Source: CAYZYK01 sp964482615
GTDB taxonomy: Bacteria > Patescibacteriota > Minisyncoccia > Minisyncoccales > CAYZYK01
NCBI GenBank assembly: GCA_964482615.1
Contig: CAYZYK010000001.1
Coordinates: 8,915-72,914 of the forward strand
Length of the DNA stretch: 64,000 nt
Reading direction: 5' to 3'
Shown: piece after piece, positions 1 to 7,110 of the stretch
Numbering within the stretch: position 1 is the stretch's first letter
How the letters are laid out: each line of letters starts with the position of its first letter
Made by a program: the position numbers and the translations under genes
The notes under the pieces: model-generated
What the model was told of the DNA's origin: nothing
Database searches by the model: none
The model's input: only the letters and a program-made list of their open reading frames with translations

Positions 1-157
1 CATGTTTTTTAGCTAAAACAAGACCTTCAAACATTTGAGTTCTTTCTTTCTCACCCTCTTTAATCTTCTGGTGAATTCTAACAGTATCACCGGGTTTTAT
101 TTTAGGCAATCCTTCTTTTAACTGAGATTTAAGAAATGTTTTGACTTCAGCTGACAT
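1..157 (-). CDS. rplS: 50S ribosomal protein L19, N-terminal part (cut by window edge)
   Basis: The minus strand reads MSAEVKTFLKSQL and then KIKPGDTVRIHQKI, which matches the start of bL19, where a PGDTVRVH-like segment opens the SH3-like fold, followed by ERTQMFEGLVLAKK. bL19 sits at the interface of the 30S and 50S subunits. The start ATG is at 155-157 and the gene runs off the window after about 52 codons. It follows the pseudouridine synthase gene on the same strand with a 24-nt gap, so they are probably co-transcribed. The match rests on the N-terminal third only. Confidence 0.85.
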   Translation of the reverse strand, partial: MSAEVKTFLKSQLKEGLPKIKPGDTVRIHQKIKEGEKERTQMFEGLVLAKKH

Positions 158-181
158 AATTTTGGAATTTTAATTTTATAA

Positions 182-892
182 TTAAGATTTAATATTTTCA
201 ATAGCTTTATTTAATTCTTTGGGCAAAGGAGATTTAAATTCTCTTTCTTCTTTTTCAGAAACATTTATTTTAAGCAGAGAAGCATGTAAAAACATACGAT
301 TAAGACCCTTTGGAGATAGTTGATTTTTAAAACCATATTTTTTATCTCCAATAACTGGATGATTGATATAAGACAAATGGACTCTTATTTGATGTTTTCT
401 GCCCGTTTTTGGAAAAACCTCCAATAAGGTGTATTTGTCGAATTCTTCTAAAATCTTATATCTAGTTATTGCCTCTCTTTTGCCTTTGCTTTTGGGGCCC
501 CTGGATAAATAAACCTTTTGTTTTTTTCCGTTTCTGTTTGCTCTTCCTATCTGAGTTTTTATTTCTCTTGAAGATATCTTTACTTTTCCTGAGACTAAAG
601 CAAGATATTTTTTTAAAACCTTTCTTTTTTTGAATTGGCCCTGCAAGAATTTTAAGATTTCGTTATTTTTTGCTATCAACAAAATTCCTGAGGTTTCCTT
701 GTCTATTCTATGAACTAGCCCGTATCTTGGTTTTTTCCCTGCTTTTTTTAACTCCAGCCCCTCTTTTATTGCCAAATCAATTAAAGTTTTTTCTTTTGTT
801 TTTCCTGTAGGGGAAACAACAATACCTGCGGGTTTATCAACAACTAAGATATTACTATCTTCGAAGATAATTTTCAATTTTGAATTTACCAT
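182..892 (-). CDS. RluA/RluD-family 23S rRNA pseudouridine synthase
   Basis: This 236-aa protein is a pseudouridine synthase of the RluA family, which converts specific uridines of rRNA or tRNA to pseudouridine. The catalytic motif HRIDKETSG lies at residues 61-69, with Asp64 as the expected nucleophile (family form HRLDxxTSG). Residues 15-24 (ILVVDKPAGI) and the later KTGRKHQIRVHL and HPVIGDKKYG segments are also family landmarks. The N-terminal S4 RNA-binding domain found in RluD is absent and the protein starts directly with the catalytic fold. The exact target uridine cannot be read from sequence. Its ATG is only 8 nt after the 3' end of tRNA-Val, so tRNA processing would leave an almost leaderless mRNA. 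Confidence 0.88.
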   Translation of the reverse strand: MVNSKLKIIFEDSNILVVDKPAGIVVSPTGKTKEKTLIDLAIKEGLELKKAGKKPRYGLVHRIDKETSGILLIAKNNEILKFLQGQFKKRKVLKKYLALVSGKVKISSREIKTQIGRANRNGKKQKVYLSRGPKSKGKREAITRYKILEEFDKYTLLEVFPKTGRKHQIRVHLSYINHPVIGDKKYGFKNQLSPKGLNRMFLHASLLKINVSEKEEREFKSPLPKELNKAIENIKS

Positions 893-900
893 TTTTCCTG

Positions 901-974
901 TGGGCGGTACAGGACTTGAACCTGTGACCTCCTCAATGTCAATGAGACGCTCTAGCCAGCTGAGCTAACCGCCC
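901..974 (-). tRNA. tRNA-Val (GAC)
   Basis: The minus strand folds as a complete cloverleaf with acceptor GGGCGGT/ACCGCCC, a GCTC/GAGC D stem, an anticodon loop TTGACAT giving GAC, and a TTCAAGT T loop. The discriminator is A and CCA is not encoded. It lies one base downstream of tRNA-Ile and 8 nt upstream of the pseudouridine synthase start codon. Confidence 0.95.
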
Positions 975-975
975 C

Positions 976-1051
976 TGGTGCGCGTGGATGGATTTGAACC
1001 ATCGACCTTTCGCTTATAAGACGAATGCTCTAACCCCTGAGCTACACGCGC
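976..1051 (-). tRNA. tRNA-Ile (UAU)
   Basis: The minus strand gives a full cloverleaf with acceptor GCGCGTG/CACGCGC, a GCTC/GAGC D stem, an anticodon stem TTCGT/GCGAA, a loop CTTATAA and a TTCAAAT T loop. The A discriminator is followed by an encoded CCA (976-978). The anticodon is UAU, which reads AUA directly. Most bacteria instead use a CAU anticodon modified to lysidine by TilS. The first 10 nt of the tRNA overlap the end of ftsH. Confidence 0.93.
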
Positions 1052-4000
1052 TTATTTTTTCTTCTTTTTCTTCTTGTTTTTTTGTATTTTCCGATTATAT
1101 TTTCGAATTCTTCTCTTTCTATAGTTTCTTTTTCAATTAAAGTTTGAGCTAACTTATTAAGTAGTTTTTTATTTTTCTTTAAAACCTTTGTTGCTTCTTT
1201 TTCAGCAGCCTTTATAAATTTACTTATTTCTTTATCAATCTTAGAAGCTACTTTTTCAGAATAATCTTTTTGTTCTGCCATTTCATTGCCCAAAAATACC
1301 ATTTCTTCTTCTGATCCGTAGGTTACAGGCCCTAGAGAAGACATACCATATTTTTTAACCAATTTACGAGCTAATTGAGTTGCTGTCTTAAGGTCGTTTG
1401 ATGCTCCGGTAGTTATTTCTCCAAACTTTATATTCTCAGCACAATATCCACCCAATAAGGTGGTGAGTTCTGCTGAAAATTCAGACTTAGTTTTCATTTT
1501 TTTCTCCTCTCTTGGCATTTTCAAAGTATAGCCCGCTGCCATGCCCCTGGCAATTATTGATATTTTCCTAACAGGTTCTGCTTTGGGAGAGAAAGTAGAA
1601 GCTAAAGCATGTCCTGCCTCGTGAAAAGCAGCTATTTTCTTTTCTTGCTCAGACAAAACGTGACTTTTTCTTTCGGGTCCCAAGAGAACCTTTTCAATTG
1701 ATTCTAATAATTCTTCTTGATGAACTTTAGATTTGTTTCTTTTTGCAGCAAGTATAGCTGCTTCGTTCATTAAATTGGCTAAATCAGCTCCCGAAAATCC
1801 TGGAGTTCTTTCTGCTACTTCTCTTAAATTACAATCCGAATCTAAAGGTTTTCCTTTAGAATGAATTTTTAATATCTTTTCTCTGTCATTTATATCAGGT
1901 AGATTTAAGACCACTCTCCTGTCAAACCTCCCTGGTCTCAAAAGAGCGGGGTCTAAGACATCGGGTCTGTTCGTTGCTGCAGCAACGATAATAGAAGATT
2001 CTCTCTCAAAACCATCCATTTCAGTTAAAATCTGATTCAATGTTTGTTCTCTTTCATCGTGACCCCCACCAATTCCAGCTCCTCTTCTTCTGCCAACAGC
2101 ATCCAGTTCATCAATGAAAACAATGGCTGGTTGGTTCTTTTTGGCAGTAGAAAATAAATCTCTTACTCTACTGTTGTGCAAAAGAGTTGGTTTTTCTCCA
2201 CCAAAGAAAGCTTCATTTTGGCAACCACAAAGATCATAAACATAGCCAGAGTAGGGTCTTTTTGTAACCTTTTTAACAATTGGTTTCTTGAGTTGATTGG
2301 GGGAATTTTTAATTTTTCTAAATGGATGAGAGGTCTTTCCAATTCTAAGAACCCAATAGGTAGTCTGAGGAAGGGGTCTGTCCTTAGTTTTTCTTCCTTT
2401 TTTAGTTTTGGCCTCTCTAATACTTGCTTGTATTCCATGCATTGCACAAAGCCAAGCTAATTCTTTGATAAGTTGATGACTCACAGAACTGACAGTTAGC
2501 CTTCCTTCTTGGGTAGTGTATCCATCTCCTCTATAAAGCCCCTTTAAATAATTTAAAAAGTAATTTTTGGGTAGTTCCCATAGGAATTCAGGAATATGCT
2601 TGTGGTGACTACCATTTCCACAATGTTTTTCAAAAAATTCTCCCAATACTTTACCAAAAAAAGCAATTCTACAACTATTGTCTTCAGTAAAAGTTACATA
2701 TGGTTCTTGGTTAGTTAATAATTTATTCATTAAAGAAATACAATCTTGATGAAGTTTTTTTTCATGGCTGCCAAATATAAATTCTACTCCATATTCAATT
2801 TTTCTTCCTTCAGCGGTATAATATCCTAGAAGTTTCATTAAAGAGGGGGTGGTTTTTATTTCCTGAGGAATTTCTCTTTCCTGATAATTCTTCGCTAACC
2901 AAAGGTCCCTAGGTTGATATTTATTTCTTTGCCAATTGCTGATTGTTGTTTGAGATACTCCAAGTTGGTCAGCTAATTCATGTTGGTAAACTTTTCCTTG
3001 TCTAGCTAAAGCAAAACTAAATTTTTCTTCTAACTCCTCAATCTCAAAATTTTTATTCCATATCGGTAGAACCTTCTTTTTTGTTTTTTTGAATTGATGA
3101 GATTTTACTTTGTGGGTTGTTCCAACTCCAGGCACAAAAGTACTTCTTACCTTGAAAGGTAAATTAACTAGGATATCTCCAGGATTTAAGTCTTTTGCTT
3201 TTTTTGGGGTAATAAGATTTCTAGCTCGCACAAACACGCTGTGATCACCGGTGGTTTTAATTTTTCCTCCTAAATATTTAATTTCATAAATTTCATCAAC
3301 TTTATGGCGATAAACACCTTTTATTTGTTGCCAACAACTTCTTCCAAAAAACTTCTTAGTTGAGTTTTTAGAAGCACTCCCAAATTTTGTATCTAAAGAT
3401 TTGTATCCTAAAGTTTTTATCCCTATAACTGGAATTACATAATCGTCTTTTTTTTGAGGGTAGAATTGATCAACAAGCTCTGAGATTGGCAAAAGCTTGG
3501 TCTCGTTTTCAGTTTTAACTAATATTGGAGTATCACCAGTTACACTGGCTCCGACTCCGACAAATAACTCAATAAATTCAGAACCAGAAATTGAATAAAA
3601 GGGTACTTTAGCTTCGTTTGCTACCGCTCTGGCTAATAAGGTTTTTCCGGTTCCAGGAGCGCCCACCAGTAGTATTCCTTTAGGAATTCTTGCCCCCATT
3701 TTTAAATATTTCTTTGGCTTTTTTAAAAAATCAACTACCTCTTTTAATTCTTCTTTGGCGTTTTCAAGTCCTGCAACGTCGTCAAAAGTAACCTTTTCTT
3801 TAGTTCCGCCCTTGGCCCCAAACAAACGGGCTTTTGCTTTCGAAAAATCAAGAGCCTGCATAGCTCCACCCTTAGCGCGCCTTAAGAGCAACCAAAAGAA
3901 AATTCCGAAGACAGCCAGAGGTAATATTCCAAAAATTAATAAAGGAAATAACCAAGAACTTAAACTTTCTTTTTTTTCTTCAACCTCAATTGTTAATTGG

Positions 4001-4299
4001 TTTGATTCTGTTAATTGGTTTAATTTTTCTTTTTCGGTCCCATAGGTTACAAGGGCTTCAAACAGGGGAGTGTCTGATTCTTTTCGGGAGATTGCCTTTT
4101 CATCATTTTTGTAGAAAACAGTTAATTCTTCCCCCGCAACAATAATTTTTTTAACCTCTTCTTGATTAATTTTTTTTGCTAATTCTGTTATACTAATCTT
4201 ATTTTCGGACTCAAAGGGCTGGGCAACTAAACTAAAAACGCCTCCGATTATGAGAAAAATCAGGATTATGAAAATAAAGTTTTTAATTAATTTATTCAT
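1042..4299 (-). CDS. ftsH: ATP-dependent zinc metalloprotease FtsH, interrupted by an intein
   Basis: FtsH is a membrane-anchored AAA+ protease that extracts and degrades membrane and regulatory proteins. The 1085-aa precursor has a transmembrane segment at about 7-25, an extracytoplasmic domain, a second transmembrane segment at about 115-140, Walker A GAPGTGKT at 213-220, Walker B (IVFIDELDAVG), the second region of homology with the arginine finger (RPGRFDRR), and the zinc site HEAGH. Residues 252-709 are an intein; removing them rejoins FVGVGA to SRVRDLF, the uninterrupted FtsH sequence. The spliced product would be 627 aa, a normal FtsH size. The insertion lies next to the conserved pore-loop (FVG) region, so an unspliced protein is unlikely to work. 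The stop codon (1042-1044) falls inside tRNA-Ile. Confidence 0.96.
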   Translation of the reverse strand: MNKLIKNFIFIILIFLIIGGVFSLVAQPFESENKISITELAKKINQEEVKKIIVAGEELTVFYKNDEKAISRKESDTPLFEALVTYGTEKEKLNQLTESNQLTIEVEEKKESLSSWLFPLLIFGILPLAVFGIFFWLLLRRAKGGAMQALDFSKAKARLFGAKGGTKEKVTFDDVAGLENAKEELKEVVDFLKKPKKYLKMGARIPKGILLVGAPGTGKTLLARAVANEAKVPFYSISGSEFIELFVGVGASVTGDTPILVKTENETKLLPISELVDQFYPQKKDDYVIPVIGIKTLGYKSLDTKFGSASKNSTKKFFGRSCWQQIKGVYRHKVDEIYEIKYLGGKIKTTGDHSVFVRARNLITPKKAKDLNPGDILVNLPFKVRSTFVPGVGTTHKVKSHQFKKTKKKVLPIWNKNFEIEELEEKFSFALARQGKVYQHELADQLGVSQTTISNWQRNKYQPRDLWLAKNYQEREIPQEIKTTPSLMKLLGYYTAEGRKIEYGVEFIFGSHEKKLHQDCISLMNKLLTNQEPYVTFTEDNSCRIAFFGKVLGEFFEKHCGNGSHHKHIPEFLWELPKNYFLNYLKGLYRGDGYTTQEGRLTVSSVSHQLIKELAWLCAMHGIQASIREAKTKKGRKTKDRPLPQTTYWVLRIGKTSHPFRKIKNSPNQLKKPIVKKVTKRPYSGYVYDLCGCQNEAFFGGEKPTLLHNSRVRDLFSTAKKNQPAIVFIDELDAVGRRRGAGIGGGHDEREQTLNQILTEMDGFERESSIIVAAATNRPDVLDPALLRPGRFDRRVVLNLPDINDREKILKIHSKGKPLDSDCNLREVAERTPGFSGADLANLMNEAAILAAKRNKSKVHQEELLESIEKVLLGPERKSHVLSEQEKKIAAFHEAGHALASTFSPKAEPVRKISIIARGMAAGYTLKMPREEKKMKTKSEFSAELTTLLGGYCAENIKFGEITTGASNDLKTATQLARKLVKKYGMSSLGPVTYGSEEEMVFLGNEMAEQKDYSEKVASKIDKEISKFIKAAEKEATKVLKKNKKLLNKLAQTLIEKETIEREEFENIIGKYKKTRRKRRKNKRV
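2173..3546 (-). mobile_element. Intein in FtsH with LAGLIDADG homing endonuclease and HTH
   Basis: The in-frame insertion spans residues 252-709 of the FtsH precursor (458 aa). It begins SVTGDTPILV (Ser nucleophile, block A), has a block B TGDHSVF motif, and ends LCGCQNEAFFGG then PTLLHN before Ser+1, the standard blocks F and G with the terminal His-Asn pair. Between them lie a helix-turn-helix (ELADQLGVSQTTISNWQRNK) and two LAGLIDADG-like motifs, LLGYYTAEG and YLKGLYRGDG, each with an acidic residue at the catalytic place. Both splicing and endonuclease parts look intact. The junctions are exact: the flanking residues rebuild canonical FtsH. The Ser1 rather than Cys1 nucleophile matches the Ser+1 of the downstream extein. 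Confidence 0.93.
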
Positions 4300-4389
4300 T
4301 CTTTCTTAAAACTAATATTAGACGATTATTTTTATCCTCTATGCCTTATACAATAGCAGAAAAATTCTCAGAAATCAACTCTAAATTAT

Positions 4390-4435
4390 AATTAAATTAA
4401 AAAGAAAAGTCCCCCGCGGGATAGCGCAAGGGACT
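4390..4435 (-). terminator. Intrinsic terminator of the solitary gene at 4469-5098
   Basis: On the minus strand AGTCCC (4435-4430) pairs with GGGACT (4413-4408), with a smaller internal CGC/GCG pairing, and is followed by a T-rich run TTTTCTTTTTAATT. It lies just past the 3' UTR repeat at 4440-4457. Confidence 0.75.
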
Positions 4436-4439
4436 CGGG

Positions 4440-4457
4440 ATAGACAGGGATTATAGG
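4440..4457 (-). repeat. 3' UTR arm complementary to the 5' UTR (panhandle arm)
   Basis: The plus-strand bases ATAGACAGGGAT (4440-4451) and ATAGG (4453-4457) are inverted copies of 5159-5170 and 5150-5154. In the minus-strand transcript this arm lies between the stop codon (4469) and the terminator hairpin (starting 4435). It can pair with the leader in a 12-bp plus a 5-bp helix, separated by a small internal loop. Confidence 0.7.
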
Positions 4458-4468
4458 TTTGTAAGAGG

Positions 4469-5098
4469 TTAGTTGGCGTTCACGACGTTCTCCAGGAAGC
4501 TGATAGCTTTCTGGAACGTCCTAAGAATTTTATACGTGCGGTTGCCCTCGACTTTCTCCCAGAAGGCTTTCTTTCTCTGGGCAGCCTTCTGTTTGAGGTC
4601 GCTTAGGTAGATGCTCTTCTTTTCGCAGGCAAACTCCAATTCGGCCCAGGCGACGTTAAAGGCCACTTGGTCCAAGATTCGGTATCCCTCCCACACCCGG
4701 GGATACATAGCTTTGCACCTTCGCAGAGTTTCCTCGGGTATGGAACTTGCTGCGGTCCTTCGGGCCCACTCCGTCAAGGAATTGGTACCCTCGATCTCCT
4801 CGATTTCCTCAAGAGAACCGGAGATGAGAAGTTGTTCTATCTCCTTTCTCTGGTCCTCAAAAGAGCTGTAGCAGGCCCCACAGACGATGTCCTGTATTTT
4901 CTGCTTCTCCTCCCCGCAGACCGGACAGGACCGGATTAGCTTTTCGGCCTCGTCCAGGACCGGGTTGAGCTCTTTCTCAACCCATGCGCGAAGATCTTCG
5001 CGGCTGGCGCCGTAGCCCAGATTCTGGGGAACCTGGGGGTCTTCCTGTCCGTTTATTTCTTTCACGTAAGGGCTTTGCTGATGGGTGTTGGTACCCAT
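4469..5098 (-). CDS. Solitary zinc-ribbon protein of unknown function, strongly expressed unit
   Basis: I do not recognise this 209-aa protein. It is soluble, rich in Glu and Lys, and has one clear feature: a CPVC (Cys58, Cys61) and CGAC (Cys73, Cys76) pair, a treble-clef or zinc-ribbon-like knuckle, between helical stretches. No signal peptide or membrane segment is visible. It stands alone with a consensus promoter, a GGAGG Shine-Dalgarno 9 nt before the ATG and its own terminator. Base use differs from its neighbours: a 60-nt stretch I counted (4621-4680) is 32/60 G+C, against 16/60 in the next gene (5821-5880). That suggests either foreign origin or codon selection for high expression. 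The flanking inverted repeats lie inside the transcript, unlike transposon ends. A role in nucleic-acid or protein binding is only a guess. Confidence 0.8.
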   Translation of the reverse strand: MGTNTHQQSPYVKEINGQEDPQVPQNLGYGASREDLRAWVEKELNPVLDEAEKLIRSCPVCGEEKQKIQDIVCGACYSSFEDQRKEIEQLLISGSLEEIEEIEGTNSLTEWARRTAASSIPEETLRRCKAMYPRVWEGYRILDQVAFNVAWAELEFACEKKSIYLSDLKQKAAQRKKAFWEKVEGNRTYKILRTFQKAISFLENVVNAN

Positions 5099-5106
5099 TT
5101 GATTCT

Positions 5107-5120
5107 TCCTCCTTGAGGTT
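5107..5120 (-). promoter_or_regulatory. Shine-Dalgarno hairpin AACCTC-N3-GAGGA
   Basis: In the minus-strand leader, AACCTC (5120-5115) is followed after three bases by GAGGA (5111-5107), so CCTC can pair with GAGG of the ribosome-binding site. The full Shine-Dalgarno AAGGAGG spans 5114-5108, 9 nt before the ATG at 5098. The same arrangement appears at 62889-62902 before the other solitary gene. Confidence 0.6.
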
Positions 5121-5149
5121 GGATTGCGTCGAAACTACGCTACTGTGGA

Positions 5150-5170
5150 CCTATCCCTATCCCTGTCTAT
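5150..5170 (-). repeat. 5' UTR arm complementary to the 3' UTR (panhandle arm)
   Basis: The minus strand reads ATAGACAGGGAT (5170-5159), AGGG, then ATAGG (5154-5150). It begins about 10 nt after the predicted transcription start near 5180 and is the exact complement of the 3' UTR arm at 4440-4457. Confidence 0.7.
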
Positions 5171-5186
5171 ATTAGGTACTATTCCT

Positions 5187-5215
5187 ATTATAACTTAAAA
5201 CAAAAAACTTGTCAA
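5187..5215 (-). promoter_or_regulatory. Consensus sigma-70 promoter for the gene at 4469-5098
   Basis: The minus strand carries TTGACA (5215-5210), a 17-nt spacer and TATAAT (5192-5187), a perfect match to the housekeeping consensus. The start would be near 5180, giving a leader of about 80 nt, long for this window. Confidence 0.85.
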
Positions 5216-5259
5216 GAGTTTAGACAAGTTAATAGAAATTTATTATTTCCAAAAAGATA

Positions 5260-6327
5260 TTATTCCTCTGTTAAAGTTAAAGTTACTCTATATTGTTCTG
5301 GTTCAATTGATAAGATTTTGAATTTGTATTTTTTCCCTATTTCCAACGTATTTTCCATTTTTTCTTTTGTTCTAAACTCAGAAATATGACAAAGACCTTG
5401 AATTTTAGGGGTGATTTGAACAAAAGCACCAAAAGGATTAAACTTTGTGACTTCTCCCTCAACAACATCTCCTTTTTGGTGTTCTTTCTCGAATTCTTTC
5501 CAGGGATCCTTTTTCAATCTTTTCAAAGACAAGAAAACCTGGTTGTTTTCATCAATTTTAATAATCTGAGCTTGAATAGTATCTCCCACTTTAACTATAT
5601 CTGAAGGGTCTTCAATTAGTTGCCAATCTAGTTCTGATATATGACAAAGACCTTCAATTTGAGAAGTTTCTTTTTTTTCTTCTGCTGGGAACTTTATAAA
5701 CGCTCCAAAATCTGCAATACCACTTATTTTACCTTTTATTACATCTCCCTCTTTGTATTCTTTCAATACTTCTTTGATTTCCTCTTTTGTTTTTGCTTTT
5801 TCAGATAGAATTAATTTATCTTCTTTTTTGTCCAAATCAAGTATTTTAACTTCTAAAGTTTCTCCAATAAACTCTTGAAGTTTCTTGAGAATCTTTTCTT
5901 TATTTCCATCTTCAACTCTTGGATAGTGTTCTGGTGAAAGCTGGGAAACAGGTAAAAAGGCCTTAATACTTTTTACTTTAGATAAAAGTCCTCCTTTGTT
6001 TGCCCCCAGGATTTGGACATCTATAGTTTCTCCTTTTTTCTTTTTCTCTTTTAATTTTTCCCAAGCCATTTCTTTTTCAGCTTGACTCAGAGAAAGTTCT
6101 CTGTATCCATCTTCGTTTTCTAAGTCAACTATTTTAGCTGAGACCTTATCTCCCAAATCAACCTTTTTTAAAGAGTCTCTTGCTCTTTGATACTCCCTGC
6201 CGTAGATTATACCGGTTCCGTAAAGCCCCAAATCAACAAAAACAGCAGCTCTGTCTCTAGCTATAATTTCTCCTTCAACTATCTCTCCCACAGAAGGTGG
6301 TCCTATTAAATTTTTAGTCTTTTTCAT
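5260..6327 (-). CDS. rpsA: S1-domain RNA-binding protein (ribosomal protein S1-like)
   Basis: The protein is a chain of four S1 (OB-fold) RNA-binding repeats, roughly residues 15-90, 100-185, 195-275 and 285-355. The typical GxVxxxxxFGAFV signatures (KGKISGIADFGAFIKF, EGEVTKFNPFGAFVQI) and the CHISEL/CHISEF segments are clear. Bacterial bS1 recruits mRNA to the 30S subunit. This version is short (about 355 aa against roughly 550 for six-repeat S1), as in many small genomes. The reading frame is also open from a GTG at 6336; I prefer the ATG at 6327. A promoter at 6351-6379 puts the transcript start near 6344, giving a leader of only 8-17 nt with no Shine-Dalgarno. Confidence 0.85.
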   Translation of the reverse strand: MKKTKNLIGPPSVGEIVEGEIIARDRAAVFVDLGLYGTGIIYGREYQRARDSLKKVDLGDKVSAKIVDLENEDGYRELSLSQAEKEMAWEKLKEKKKKGETIDVQILGANKGGLLSKVKSIKAFLPVSQLSPEHYPRVEDGNKEKILKKLQEFIGETLEVKILDLDKKEDKLILSEKAKTKEEIKEVLKEYKEGDVIKGKISGIADFGAFIKFPAEEKKETSQIEGLCHISELDWQLIEDPSDIVKVGDTIQAQIIKIDENNQVFLSLKRLKKDPWKEFEKEHQKGDVVEGEVTKFNPFGAFVQITPKIQGLCHISEFRTKEKMENTLEIGKKYKFKILSIEPEQYRVTLTLTEE

Positions 6328-6350
6328 ATTTTGCACAATAATGACATAAT

Positions 6351-6379
6351 ATAATATTATTGCATTTTTTTCAAGTCAA
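6351..6379 (-). promoter_or_regulatory. Promoter for the S1-domain gene
   Basis: The minus strand has TTGACT (6379-6374), a 17-nt spacer and TATTAT (6356-6351). It is back-to-back with the plus-strand promoter at 6395-6423. Confidence 0.65.
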
Positions 6380-6394
6380 CCCCCAAATCAGAAG

Positions 6395-6423
6395 TTGAAT
6401 TTTTGTAAAAATTTTGTTAAAAT
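6395..6423 (+). promoter_or_regulatory. Promoter for the MBL-fold gene
   Basis: TTGAAT (6395-6400) and TAAAAT (6418-6423) are separated by 17 nt, about 36 nt before the ATG at 6460. Confidence 0.6.
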
Positions 6424-6459
6424 TGAAGAATAAAACAAGAATTAAAAAACTGATATACT

Positions 6460-7110
6460 ATGAAAATTACTTGGGCAGGTCAATCCTGCTTTAAAATTAT
6501 TGTTTCAAAAGGAAGAAAGAAAGTAAAAATAGCAATTGATCCCTTTGATAAGAAAGTAGGACTTAAAACACCCTCTTTTTCAGCTGACATTTTACTTGTA
6601 ACTCATGATCATCACGACCATAATAATACAAAAGCCATAAAAGGCAATCCCTTTTTGATTGATGGTCCGGGAGAGTATGAGGTAAAGAAGATTTTTATTA
6701 AAGGCATTTCTTCTTTTCATGACGATATTAAGGGGAAAGAGAGGGGAAAAAACACGATTTATACTATCAGAAATGGGGCAATGACACTATGTCACCTGGG
6801 AGACTTGGGACAGAAAGAATTAACCGATTCACAAGTTGAGAAGATAGGAACAGTTGATATTTTACTTGTTCCCGTAGGGGGAAATTTTACTATTTCAGCC
6901 CGAGAAGCTCAAGGCATAATTTCTCAGATTGAACCTAAAATTGTTATCCCTATGCATTACAAAATTCCTAAACTTAAAGCAAAATTGGATAGTTTAAACA
7001 AATTCTTGAAGGTCATGGGTCAGAATTCAGTAAAAAAACAACCCAGCCTTTCCATTAAAGAAAAAAAACTGCCCAAAGAAAAAATGGAAATAGTGGTTCT
7101 TCATTCCTGA
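6460..7110 (+). CDS. MBL-fold metal-dependent hydrolase
   Basis: This 216-aa protein has the metallo-beta-lactamase fold. The metal-binding motif HxHxDH appears as THDHHDH with His49, His51, Asp53 and His54, followed by GPGEYEV, HLGDLG and a late MHYK histidine, as in the UPF0173-like or L-ascorbate-lactonase-like branch (beta-lactamase superfamily domain 3). The substrate cannot be inferred. Its stop overlaps the start of the next gene by one base (TGATG at 7108-7112), so translation of the two is probably coupled. Confidence 0.85.
   Translation: MKITWAGQSCFKIIVSKGRKKVKIAIDPFDKKVGLKTPSFSADILLVTHDHHDHNNTKAIKGNPFLIDGPGEYEVKKIFIKGISSFHDDIKGKERGKNTIYTIRNGAMTLCHLGDLGQKELTDSQVEKIGTVDILLVPVGGNFTISAREAQGIISQIEPKIVIPMHYKIPKLKAKLDSLNKFLKVMGQNSVKKQPSLSIKEKKLPKEKMEIVVLHS

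Noticed and set aside
2163..2460. Open frames on both strands inside the ftsH intein
   Set aside because: They are shadows of the intein reading frame, with no start signals of their own and no recognisable domains.
4437..5170. Inverted repeats around the G+C-rich gene as transposon ends
   Set aside because: The arms lie inside the transcript, between the promoter and start codon and between the stop codon and terminator. No target-site duplication or transposase motif is visible.
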